NCBI GenBank assembly: GCA_021793935.1
Contig: JAJYRV010000030.1
Coordinates: 1 to 12,477 of the forward strand
DNA length: 12,477 bases
From: Actinomycetes bacterium
GTDB taxonomy: Bacteria > Actinomycetota > Actinomycetes > Actinomycetales > Beutenbergiaceae
Reading direction: 5' to 3'
This document shows, piece by piece, positions 1-6,681 of this stretch (positions are counted from its first letter, which is position 1; each line of letters begins with the position of its first letter). The notes beneath the pieces were generated by a model that had not been told where the DNA came from, did not search any database, and saw only the letters and a program-made list of their open reading frames with translations. The position numbers and the translations under genes are program-made.

Positions 1-140
1 CGGCGCCCTCGGTCTCACCGGAGGCGAAAGCCGCCCAGAGCTGGGTGGCCAAGCACTACGACCCGGACAAGCTTCAGCAGACCTTCGACGCGGTGGTGTT
101 CGGGGCGGACCGCAACCGGCGGCTGCGCCGGGCGACCTGA
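1..140 (+). CDS. C-terminal fragment of an unidentified protein
   Basis: The frame that begins at base 3 is open from the window edge to a TGA at 138-140 and encodes about 45 residues. The fragment is mildly basic at its end, finishing FGADRNRRLRRAT. Codon use is clearly coding-like for this genome, with mostly G or C in third positions, and the residue mix (AQSWVAKHYDP, then a short amphipathic stretch) looks like the closing helix of a globular protein. I cannot assign a family from this tail; a glycosyltransferase-type C-terminus is only a guess. It converges on the glycosylase-like gene, and the two reading frames overlap by 67 bases on opposite strands. Confidence 0.55.
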   Translation, partial: APSVSPEAKAAQSWVAKHYDPDKLQQTFDAVVFGADRNRRLRRAT

Positions 141-1015
141 ATCGCTGCCCCGATCCGCCGTCGCAGCTCGTTGCCGCGGCGGGTGAACTCGCGCTGGCGG
201 GCGACGTAGTGCCGTTTGCCAGCCGCTCCCTCGATCGCGATCGGCGCGAGCGGGGCACCATCGGCGCCGGTGTACTCGGAGACGTCGTAGGGGGAGGCCT
301 GCATGTCCACCTCGCGGATGTCCCGGGCGAGTTCGAAGGTATCGAGGAGCAGATCGCCGGGGATGAGCGGGCCGAGTTTGCCCGCCCACTTGTACAGGTC
401 CATCCCGGCGTGCAAGCAGCCGGGCTGCTCCCGCTGCACCTGGGTTGCTCGCGTGAGCTGCTCGGCGTTCAGCGGGGCTGCCTCAGGGGTGAAGAACCGG
501 TACGCGTCGAAGTGCGTGCAGGAGATCCGGTGGGAGTCCACGACGGCGTCGATCTCCTCGTTCGCCAGCCGCAATGGCACGTTCTGGTGCCGCACCTGGG
601 TGGGCTGCTGCTTGTACACCATCGCCCACTCGTGCAGCCCGAAGCAGCCGAACCTCGCGGGCCGGGCCGCCGTCGCGGCGAGGAGGCCCTCGATGTAGCC
701 CACCGTCGTTCCCCGCTCTTCGAGCAACTCATCGGCGTCGACGTACAGGCTCTCCCCATCGGCCGCGTAGAAGCGCCAGTCCCGGCGGGCGGGGGAGCCC
801 GGGTCTGCGGCGGCGTTCTCCAGCAGGATCCCGGCTCCGGGATGCCACCGGTGCAGGTGGCTGGGCTTGAGGGAGTAGTAGGTCCACAGGAAGTCCTCCA
901 CGGGGTGCGCCTCGCCCCGGGCTCTGCGTTCCCGGTGGCCCGCCGTCAGCGCCGTCGCCCGCGCGTAGTGCGCGCGCTCGCGTTCGCGCCAATCGGCTTC
1001 CCTCACGACCTGCAC
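74..1015 (-). CDS. 3-methyladenine DNA glycosylase-like protein (actinobacterial family)
   Basis: This 313-residue protein matches a conserved actinobacterial family that databases usually label 3-methyladenine DNA glycosylase. I know of no experiment behind that label, so a role in base excision repair is only inferred. Recognisable conserved stretches are HPVEDFLWTYYSLKP and RWHPGAG near the N-terminus, then GCFGLHEWAMVYK, RHQNVPLRL, SCTHFDAYRFF, the CLHAGMDLYKWAGKLGP block, and DIREVDMQASPYDVSEY. It is rich in His, Trp and Tyr, and no membrane segment or signal peptide is visible. The GTG at 1015 is chosen because it lies 10 bases after the upstream vanZ-like stop and just before the conserved READW. 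A second GTG at 1006 is possible, and neither has a good Shine-Dalgarno sequence. The last ~20 residues, rich in Arg and Ser, look unconserved and overlap the convergent gene. It is the last gene of the TRIC-hrpA-vanZ run. Confidence 0.8.
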   Translation of the reverse strand: MQVVREADWRERERAHYARATALTAGHRERRARGEAHPVEDFLWTYYSLKPSHLHRWHPGAGILLENAAADPGSPARRDWRFYAADGESLYVDADELLEERGTTVGYIEGLLAATAARPARFGCFGLHEWAMVYKQQPTQVRHQNVPLRLANEEIDAVVDSHRISCTHFDAYRFFTPEAAPLNAEQLTRATQVQREQPGCLHAGMDLYKWAGKLGPLIPGDLLLDTFELARDIREVDMQASPYDVSEYTGADGAPLAPIAIEGAAGKRHYVARQREFTRRGNELRRRIGAAIQVARRSRRLRSAPNTTASKVC

Positions 1016-1025
1016 GCCCGCAATT

Positions 1026-1439
1026 CTAACCCTCGGCGCGGCGGCGGAAGCCCGCCACCGCGGCGATGCCGATGAGCACGCCGACCGTGTCAATGAGGAC
1101 ATCGCTCACCTGACCCGACCGGCCCGGCACGAACAGTTGGTGCACCTCGTCGAGGGCCGCATACCCGATCCCGATCAGCAGCGGCGCGAGGAGGGGCCAC
1201 CGCGCCTCCCGCGGCCACGCCCAGGCGAGCAGGGCGCCGAGCACCGCGAACTCGCTCACGTGGGCGGCCTTGCGCACGAGGGTGCCGAGCGCGGCCGGGT
1301 CGAGGGCGGGCAGCGCCGGGGTGAGCAGCTCGACGACGGCGGTGCTCAAGCCGGCGGACTCACCCCCGGTCTGGGAGGAGAAGAAGAAGATCAGCGCCAT
1401 CCAGGCGGCGACGGCCGCGATGCGCAGCGGGAGGTTCAC
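1026..1439 (-). CDS. VanZ-like family membrane protein
   Basis: This is a 137-residue integral membrane protein. The first hydrophobic helix (about residues 5-24, ending LIFFFSSQTG) is followed by a second containing RKAAHVSEFAVLGALLAWAW. Two more surround the family hallmark ALDEVHQLFVPGRSGQVSDVLIDTVGVLIG. The DE-HQ-F-P-R-G-DV-ID-G pattern is diagnostic of VanZ-like proteins. The founding VanZ gives low-level teicoplanin resistance, but most homologues have no known function and nothing here links this copy to glycopeptides. The GTG at 1439 is chosen because it starts exactly at the first helix and overlaps the hrpA stop in a GTGA (4-base overlap). That implies translational coupling, since no strong Shine-Dalgarno sequence precedes it. 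A longer upstream frame would run inside hrpA and is not credible. Confidence 0.88.
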   Translation of the reverse strand: MNLPLRIAAVAAWMALIFFFSSQTGGESAGLSTAVVELLTPALPALDPAALGTLVRKAAHVSEFAVLGALLAWAWPREARWPLLAPLLIGIGYAALDEVHQLFVPGRSGQVSDVLIDTVGVLIGIAAVAGFRRRAEG

Positions 1440-4400
1440 GAGTTCTGAGCTATCGCTCGCCGGATGCGTTTCTCCGAGACGGGGGCCGCGGTGCCGAGCT
1501 GCTGGGCGAAGAGGCTCACGCGCAATTCCTCCAACTGCCACCGAACCTCAGCGAGACGATCGAAACGCTCGAGCTCGCCGGGATCCGCCGAACCCATCGC
1601 CGCCTCCCACTCGGAGGTGAGTTCCTGCACCGTCCACGCGCGGGTCTCATCGGCGCGGGGATTGGCCGCAGCCTTCTCGATCCGGTGCTGGGCCGCCTGC
1701 AGGTAGCGGGCGAGGTGGGGCAGCCGCGCCGGCGGGGTCGTTGCGAGGAAGCCGGGGTGGATGAGCCCGGCGATCTGGTTCTTCACGTCCGTCAGGGTGG
1801 CGAGCAGCGCCATCGAGGACGCGCTGGAAATGAGCTTCTCCGTCTCCCGCTTTGCTGCGAGGGCCGCGGCGACGTGGCCGGAGAGGGCGTAGACCTCGTC
1901 CTCCAGCCGGTCCCGCAGGAACGCCTGCCACGCGCGGAACTCGGTTTTCGTGCGCAGGCGGGCGAAGGAGGGCAGCCCGAGTTCCTTGCGTTCGGCGGCG
2001 CCGGTTCGCGCGCGGATCGAACGCACCGCGGCGAGGTGCAGATCCGCCACGAGATCCTCGGTCCGATCGGGCGCGGTGGCCATGGTCAGGGTCTGGGAAG
2101 TGTTCCACCGGCTCGTGATCCGGGTGGTGGAAAGCTGCAGGGACAGGGCGAGTAACTGGGCCACCCCCCGCTCCTGTTCGCGCTGCTGCTCGGCGGGGTC
2201 GGCAAGGATCTTCAGGGAGACCTTCCGCTGCGCGGCCACGAGCGCCGGGTAGCCGCGCACCTCGGCGCCGCCCGAGGACGTCGTGAGTACGTCCGGGATC
2301 TTCTGGCCGGGGAAGTCGCTGAGGTCTTCGGCCGTGAGTTCGCTCGGTGGTGGGGCCGGCCCCGTGGTCGCGGGCTCGGCCGGGGTGAGCATCTGTTCCA
2401 GCTGTTCGCGTTGGGCGCTGGAGAGCGCGGAACGCACCGCCGTGCGCACCGCCTCCCCCGATTCGCGCTGGAGCTCGCGTTGCAAGGCGGCCAGGTCGTG
2501 GCCCTCGGCGATGATGACGCCCCGCTCGTCATTCACCCGGAACGTCATCTGCAGGTGTTCGGGGAGGCGGGTGGTGTCGACCGCTTCGACGGGCACCTCC
2601 GCCCCCTTCACCTGAGCTGCCGCCTCGCAGAAGGCGCGGGCGAAGGAGATCTCGGCCTGCGCCGTCGTCGCCGCCCACTCCGGCAGGGCGGCACGGATCT
2701 GCCTCGCGGTGTCGGGGGCGGGCACGAGTTGTACCCGCACTTTTTTCGGCAGGGCCCGGATCGTGGCGAGCACGAGTTCATCCAACAGCCCGGGCACGAG
2801 CCAATCGAACCCGATCGGGCTCACCCGCGGTAACAGCGCGATGGGGATGTGCACCATCACCCCGTCGCCCTCATGCCCGGGGCTGTAGGAGTAGGTGAGG
2901 GGCAGGGTGAGGTCGTTCTGCACCCACTGCTCCGGGTAGGCGCGGGTGTCGATCGTGTGCCGGGCGGGAACGAGGAGGTCGAGCGTGAAATCGAGCCGGC
3001 GGGGGTCGTCCTGGCGGGCGGCTTTCCACCAGGTGTCGAAATGCTGCCCGCTCGTGACCTCCTCGGGCAGCTTCGAGAGGTAGAACTCCACGAGCTGCTC
3101 CTCATCGGCGAGCAGATCGGGCCGCCGCGCGCGGGAGGTGAGCTCGCGGGCCTCTTCCCACACCTCGTCGTTGTGGGCGAGGAACTCGTGGTGGGCCCGC
3201 CAGTTGCGTTCCACGAGGCCGTTGCGCACGAACATCTCCCGGGCGAGGTCGGGATCGATCCGCGAGAGCGGCACGGGGCGGTCCGTGACGATCGGCACCC
3301 CGAACAGCATCACCTTCTCGCGGGCCATCGCCGCGGCGTTGCGGGTGGACCAGTACGGATCGGAGAAGGTGCGCCGGGTGAGGTGGCCGGCGAGCGGCTC
3401 GATCCACTCCGGTTGGATCTTCGCCACCTGCCGGGCGAACAGGCGGGAGGTCTCCACGAGTTCGGCGGCCATCACCCACTCGGGGTTCTTCCTCGCCAGG
3501 TGGGAACCGGGGAAGATGACGAACCGGGCGCCGCGGGCGCCGAGGTAATCGCGGGTGCGTTCGCGATACGCACCCACGTGGGAGAGGAGCCCCGCTAGCA
3601 GGGCCTGATGGATCCGGACCGGATCGGGCTTCCCGCTCGTGCGGGGCACGTGCAGCCCGAGAGGTTTAGCCATGTGCCGCAACTGGGTGAACACGTCCTG
3701 CCATTCCCGGATCCGCAGATAGTGCAGGAACTCCCGGCGCACGGTGCGCCGGAAGGCGGACCCGGAGAGCTCCTTCTGCTGGGATTGCAGGTACTCCCAC
3801 AGGTTGAGCATCGCGAGGAAGTCCGAATCGGGGTCGGCGAACCGGGCGTGCTGCTCGTCGGCCGCCTGCTGGTGCTCGGCGGGCCGCTCCCGCACGTCTT
3901 GGATGCTCAAGCCCGCGACGATGATCATCACTTCCCGCACGCACCCGAGCCGGCCCGCCTCGATGAGCATGCGCCCGAGCCGGGGGTCGATCGGCAGTTG
4001 GGAGAGCTGGCGGCCGACCTTCGTGAGGCGGTTGCCGGAGGTGTCTGCCCGGCGCAGAGCGGCGCCGGAGGTGGTGATCGCATCGAGTTCGTGCAGGAGG
4101 TTGATCCCGTCGCGGATCGCGCGGGTATCGGGCGGGTCGACGAACGGGAACTTCGCGATATCGCCCAGCCCGAGCGCGGTCATCTGCAGGATCACCGAGG
4201 CGAGGGAGGTGCGCAGGATCTCCGGCTCGGTGAACTCCGGGCGGGAGTCGTAATCCTCCTGCTCGTACAGCCGGATCGCGATCCCGGGCGCCACCCGCCC
4301 GCTGCGCCCCGCGCGTTGGTTCGCGCTCGCCTGGGAGATCGGTTCGATCGGCAGTCGCTGCACCTTGGTACGGTTGGAGTACCGCGAGATCCTCGCCGTG

Positions 4401-5482
4401 CCCGGGTCGACGACGTAGCGGATCCCGGGCACCGTCAGCGACGTCTCGGCGACGTTCGTCGCGAGCACCACCCGCCGGGTCGTGTGGGGTTGGAACACTC
4501 GTTGCTGCTCCGCGCTGGAGAGCCGGGCGTACAGGGGGAGGACTTCGACGGCGCTGGCCGCGTGGGCGCTCGAGCGCGCCTCTCCCGGGCGCAGGAAGCG
4601 GGGGCCGAGGTGGTCGGCGAGCGCGTCGGCGGCGTCCCGGATCTCCCGCTCTCCGGAACAGAAGACGAGGATGTCGCCGGGCCCTGCCGCGATGAGTTCA
4701 TCCACGGCGAGACAGATGGCGCCTGCTTGATCGACGTCGTCGTCAACGAGCGGGCGGTACCGGATCTCCACGGGGTAGGTGCGCCCGGAGACCTCGATGA
4801 CCGGCGCGGGCTGGCCGCCGGTGCCGAAGTGGGCGGCGAACTTCTCCGAGTCGATCGTCGCGGAGGTGATGATGACTTTCAGGTCGGGGCGCTTGGGCAG
4901 GAGCTGGCGCAGGTAGCCCAGGAGGAAGTCGATGTTGAGGGAACGTTCGTGGGCCTCGTCGACGATGATGACCTCGTACCGGCGCAGGAGCGGGTCGCGC
5001 TGGATCTCGGCGAGGAGGATCCCGTCGGTCATGAGTTTGATGAGCGTGGAATCCGAGACCTTATCGGTGAACCGGATCTGGAAACCCACGGCGCGGCCGA
5101 GGCTCGTGTGGAGTTCCTCGGCGATGCGGGCGGAGACGGTGCGGGCGGCGAGCCGGCGCGGTTGGGTGTGGCCGATCGTGCCGTTGATGCCGTAACCGAG
5201 TTCGAGGCAGATCTTGGGCAGCTGGGTGGTCTTTCCCGATCCGGTCTCGCCGGAGACGATGACGACCTGGTGGTCGCGGATCGCCTCGGCGATATCGTTC
5301 CGGTGGGCGGAGACGGGCAGATCTTCGGGGTAGGTGATCTCCGGCACGGCCTGCCGGCGAGCTTCGAGCACCTCGGCGCTGGGCGGGCGATACCCGCGGT
5401 GTGGACGGCGGTTCCCCCGTTTTCGGCGTCCACCGGTCGCGCCCTGGGGGCGCCGGCGTGGATGGGGAGACGCAGAATTCAC
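1436..5482 (-). CDS. hrpA: ATP-dependent RNA helicase HrpA (DEAH box)
   Basis: This 1348-residue DEAH-box helicase uses ATP to remodel RNA in the cytosol. In E. coli HrpA is implicated in mRNA processing and in rescuing stalled ribosomes. A very basic, low-complexity N-terminus (about residues 8-33) precedes the core. Helicase motifs are in order: Walker A GETGSGKT (78-85), QPRR (107-110), DEAH (175-178), SATID (207-211), VFCSG (273-277), ATNVAETSLT (341-350) and QRAGRSGR (389-396). The winged-helix/HA2 and OB-like regions follow. The last ~600 residues correspond to the long DUF3418 domain that separates HrpA from shorter DEAH proteins; it keeps a conserved end with LIHPGFLATTPPARLPHLARY. 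The length is close to the usual ~1300. The GTG start at 5482 has AGGA sequences 4 and 9 bases upstream. The gene follows the TRIC channel gene by 11 bases and overlaps vanZ by 4. Confidence 0.97.
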   Translation of the reverse strand: MNSASPHPRRRPQGATGGRRKRGNRRPHRGYRPPSAEVLEARRQAVPEITYPEDLPVSAHRNDIAEAIRDHQVVIVSGETGSGKTTQLPKICLELGYGINGTIGHTQPRRLAARTVSARIAEELHTSLGRAVGFQIRFTDKVSDSTLIKLMTDGILLAEIQRDPLLRRYEVIIVDEAHERSLNIDFLLGYLRQLLPKRPDLKVIITSATIDSEKFAAHFGTGGQPAPVIEVSGRTYPVEIRYRPLVDDDVDQAGAICLAVDELIAAGPGDILVFCSGEREIRDAADALADHLGPRFLRPGEARSSAHAASAVEVLPLYARLSSAEQQRVFQPHTTRRVVLATNVAETSLTVPGIRYVVDPGTARISRYSNRTKVQRLPIEPISQASANQRAGRSGRVAPGIAIRLYEQEDYDSRPEFTEPEILRTSLASVILQMTALGLGDIAKFPFVDPPDTRAIRDGINLLHELDAITTSGAALRRADTSGNRLTKVGRQLSQLPIDPRLGRMLIEAGRLGCVREVMIIVAGLSIQDVRERPAEHQQAADEQHARFADPDSDFLAMLNLWEYLQSQQKELSGSAFRRTVRREFLHYLRIREWQDVFTQLRHMAKPLGLHVPRTSGKPDPVRIHQALLAGLLSHVGAYRERTRDYLGARGARFVIFPGSHLARKNPEWVMAAELVETSRLFARQVAKIQPEWIEPLAGHLTRRTFSDPYWSTRNAAAMAREKVMLFGVPIVTDRPVPLSRIDPDLAREMFVRNGLVERNWRAHHEFLAHNDEVWEEARELTSRARRPDLLADEEQLVEFYLSKLPEEVTSGQHFDTWWKAARQDDPRRLDFTLDLLVPARHTIDTRAYPEQWVQNDLTLPLTYSYSPGHEGDGVMVHIPIALLPRVSPIGFDWLVPGLLDELVLATIRALPKKVRVQLVPAPDTARQIRAALPEWAATTAQAEISFARAFCEAAAQVKGAEVPVEAVDTTRLPEHLQMTFRVNDERGVIIAEGHDLAALQRELQRESGEAVRTAVRSALSSAQREQLEQMLTPAEPATTGPAPPPSELTAEDLSDFPGQKIPDVLTTSSGGAEVRGYPALVAAQRKVSLKILADPAEQQREQERGVAQLLALSLQLSTTRITSRWNTSQTLTMATAPDRTEDLVADLHLAAVRSIRARTGAAERKELGLPSFARLRTKTEFRAWQAFLRDRLEDEVYALSGHVAAALAAKRETEKLISSASSMALLATLTDVKNQIAGLIHPGFLATTPPARLPHLARYLQAAQHRIEKAAANPRADETRAWTVQELTSEWEAAMGSADPGELERFDRLAEVRWQLEELRVSLFAQQLGTAAPVSEKRIRRAIAQNS

Positions 5483-5486
5483 AGTT

Positions 5487-5496
5487 TCCTATCCTA
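5487..5496 (-). promoter_or_regulatory. Ribosome binding site of hrpA, containing the TRIC stop codon
   Basis: On the minus strand the sequence TAGGATAGGA lies 4 bases before the hrpA GTG. It holds two AGGA cores, 9 and 4 bases from the start, and its first three bases are the TAG stop of the TRIC gene. Ribosomes ending on the TRIC reading frame therefore stop on the hrpA loading site, so the two genes are probably translationally coupled. This site decides the GTG at 5482 as the start. Confidence 0.65.
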
Positions 5497-6177
5497 TTCG
5501 GATCGCCGCCTGGGCCGTCTCGCCGAGCGGCGCAGGTTGGGCGGCTTGGGCCGGGGAGGCTTCCAACCCGCTCCGGGTGGGAGCATCCAGCCACGGTAAC
5601 GGGCGATGAGCACGAGCGTCATTCCCACGAGGGTCGCAACGATCGACCCGATCTGTGCGTGGTCGGCGAGTGAGAAGATCACCTGGGTGATGGCCGCGGC
5701 CATCGCGCCCGTGGCGTAGAGCGTGTTGCCGCCGAGGATGCCCGGGATCCGCCGGAGCACGACGTCGCGGGAGAACCCGCCGCCCACGGCCGTGATCATG
5801 CCCAGGAGCACTGCAGTGAGCGGGCTGAGGCCCACGGTGAGGGTCTTCTGCGCGCCCACGGTCGCCCACAGGCCGATGGCGAGCGCGTCGATCGGTGGGA
5901 AGACCCGGTCCCAGACCCGGCCCTCGATCCGGATGAGCAACGCGGTGCCTGCGCCGATGAGGGCGGTGATGAGGTAGGCGTTGTCCGTCATCGCCACGGG
6001 CGGACCGGCCTGCAGCAGCAGATCCCGGATGATCCCGCCGCCGAGGCCGGAAAGCACGGCAAGAACCGCGAACCCGATCGCGTCGAGCCGGTAGGAGCGC
6101 GCGAGGACGCCCCCGAGGATCGCGTTGAAAAACACGCCCATGAGGTCGAGCAACCTCATGATCTCGTCTATTCCCAC
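5494..6177 (-). CDS. TRIC (trimeric intracellular cation channel) family protein, YadS/UPF0126 type
   Basis: This 227-residue membrane protein belongs to the family formerly called UPF0126. Prokaryotic members characterised structurally are trimeric, potassium-permeable cation channels. Seven hydrophobic segments are visible. The two internally repeated halves each carry the family signature glycine-rich RD motif: GLGGGIIRDLL (44-54) and VGGGFSRDVVLRRIPGIL (131-148). An odd feature is the tail after the last helix (from about residue 198): some 30 Pro- and Arg-rich residues (KPPRPKPPNLRRSARRPRRR), longer and more basic than I expect for the family. The GTG at 6177 has GGAAGG 8 bases upstream. 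An ATG at 6159 would also begin just before the first helix and cannot be excluded. It is the first gene of the minus-strand run leading into hrpA. Confidence 0.92.
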   Translation of the reverse strand: MGIDEIMRLLDLMGVFFNAILGGVLARSYRLDAIGFAVLAVLSGLGGGIIRDLLLQAGPPVAMTDNAYLITALIGAGTALLIRIEGRVWDRVFPPIDALAIGLWATVGAQKTLTVGLSPLTAVLLGMITAVGGGFSRDVVLRRIPGILGGNTLYATGAMAAAITQVIFSLADHAQIGSIVATLVGMTLVLIARYRGWMLPPGAGWKPPRPKPPNLRRSARRPRRRSE

Positions 6178-6212
6178 CGAACCGGCCTTCCCCCCGCGCT
6201 CAACCGCATTGC

Positions 6213-6218
6213 ATCTTA
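6213..6218 (-). promoter_or_regulatory. Possible -10 element for the TRIC-hrpA-vanZ run
   Basis: The hexamer TAAGAT on the minus strand matches the TATAAT consensus at four of six positions and lies 35 bases before the GTG of the TRIC gene. No convincing -35 element is seen at the right distance. It is the best candidate in the divergent spacer, but it is unproven. Confidence 0.3.
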
Positions 6219-6283
6219 CGCCGGATGCCGCGCTCCTGCCGTGACTACGCCCACCATATGGCGCCCGCCTGCGGGAAACCGGC

Positions 6284-6289
6284 TACAGT
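6284..6289 (+). promoter_or_regulatory. Possible -10 element for the gdx transcript
   Basis: TACAGT resembles a -10 hexamer (TAnnnT pattern) and lies 24 bases before the riboswitch aptamer, predicting a transcript start near 6296. No clear -35 element is present, which is common for actinobacterial promoters. The exact start matters because it decides whether the upstream pairing arm at 6294-6299 is present in the RNA. Confidence 0.35.
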
Positions 6290-6312
6290 TTAGGTCCGGA
6301 GTCAACACCTCC

Positions 6313-6353
6313 CCGGACGAGGCTGCCGTACCCGGTTCGCGACAAGACGGCAG
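6313..6353 (+). promoter_or_regulatory. Guanidine-III (ykkC-III) riboswitch aptamer
   Basis: The segment shows the guanidine-III consensus in order: CCGGACGAGG, a helix arm, GTACCCGG, then GACAAGACGGC. Two helices interlock as an H-type pseudoknot. CCGG at 6313-6316 pairs with CCGG at 6332-6335. CTGCCGT at 6323-6329 pairs perfectly over 7 bp with ACGGCAG at 6347-6353. As I recall the consensus, this second helix is usually written with GCGCCGT/ACGGCGC, so the changes here would be compensatory and support the fold. The class binds guanidinium and is known upstream of guanidine exporters and carboxylases. Here it ends one base-step before the Shine-Dalgarno sequence of gdx, with no U-tract terminator. 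Control is therefore most likely at translation initiation, with guanidine switching expression on. Confidence 0.93.
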
Positions 6354-6360
6354 AAGGAGG
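6354..6360 (+). promoter_or_regulatory. Shine-Dalgarno sequence of gdx, abutting the riboswitch
   Basis: AAGGAGG sits 6 bases before the GTG at 6367 and directly after the last base of the riboswitch pseudoknot helix. It fixes the gdx start. Its GGAGG (6356-6360) is exactly complementary to CCTCC at 6308-6312, just upstream of the aptamer, so it could be masked when the RNA is in another fold. Confidence 0.85.
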
Positions 6361-6366
6361 ACTCAC

Positions 6367-6681
6367 GTGGCGTGGACCGTTTTGATTCTTTCTGGAGCTT
6401 TCGAAGCCGTTTGGGCGACCGCACTCGGCCGATCTGATGGGCTCAGCCGGCTGTGGCCCACCGTGATTTTCTTCGCGGCGCTGGTCGTGAGCATGGGCGG
6501 GCTCGCGTGGGCAATGAAGTACCTGCCCACGGGCACCTCCTACGCCGTGTGGGTGGGAGTGGGTGCGAGCATCGCGGTGATCTACTCGATGGCCACCGGC
6601 GCCGAGAGCGTTACGCTGGCCAAGATCCTGCTCATCATGGGACTCATCGGCTGCATCGTCGGGTTGAAGGCCGTGAGCTAG
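6367..6681 (+). CDS. gdx: Guanidinium exporter Gdx/SugE (small multidrug resistance family)
   Basis: This 104-residue protein has four membrane helices and is an SMR transporter of the Gdx (formerly SugE) branch. That branch works as a dual-topology dimer, exporting guanidinium in exchange for protons. Key Gdx positions are all present: the central Glu13 in GAFEAVWA, Trp16, Ser42 in VVSM, the WAMKYLPTGTSYAVW block with Tyr59 and Trp62, and the closing IGCIVGLKAVS. These match E. coli Gdx position for position and separate it from the broad drug-export (EmrE) branch. The GTG start at 6367 is set by AAGGAGG 6 bases upstream; longer upstream frames would read through the riboswitch. The guanidine-III riboswitch in its leader independently supports guanidinium as substrate. 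Its TAG stop overlaps the aspA stop. Confidence 0.96.
   Translation: MAWTVLILSGAFEAVWATALGRSDGLSRLWPTVIFFAALVVSMGGLAWAMKYLPTGTSYAVWVGVGASIAVIYSMATGAESVTLAKILLIMGLIGCIVGLKAVS

Noticed and set aside
209..1075. A 288-codon plus-strand frame antisense to the glycosylase-like gene
   Set aside because: Low-complexity Val/Gly/Arg-rich translation with no family resemblance; the opposite strand encodes a conserved protein.
1026..1439. VanZ-like gene as part of a glycopeptide-resistance cluster
   Set aside because: No vanHAX, vanRS or vanY genes are present; the neighbours are a helicase and a glycosylase-like gene.
2849..3598. A 249-codon plus-strand frame inside hrpA
   Set aside because: Antisense shadow; His/Gly/Glu-rich with no conserved pattern.
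3608..5599. A 663-codon open frame on the plus strand antisense to hrpA
   Set aside because: It is a shadow of the GC-rich hrpA frame: the composition is dominated by Gly, Arg, Asp and Glu with no recognisable domain, while the minus strand carries every helicase motif.
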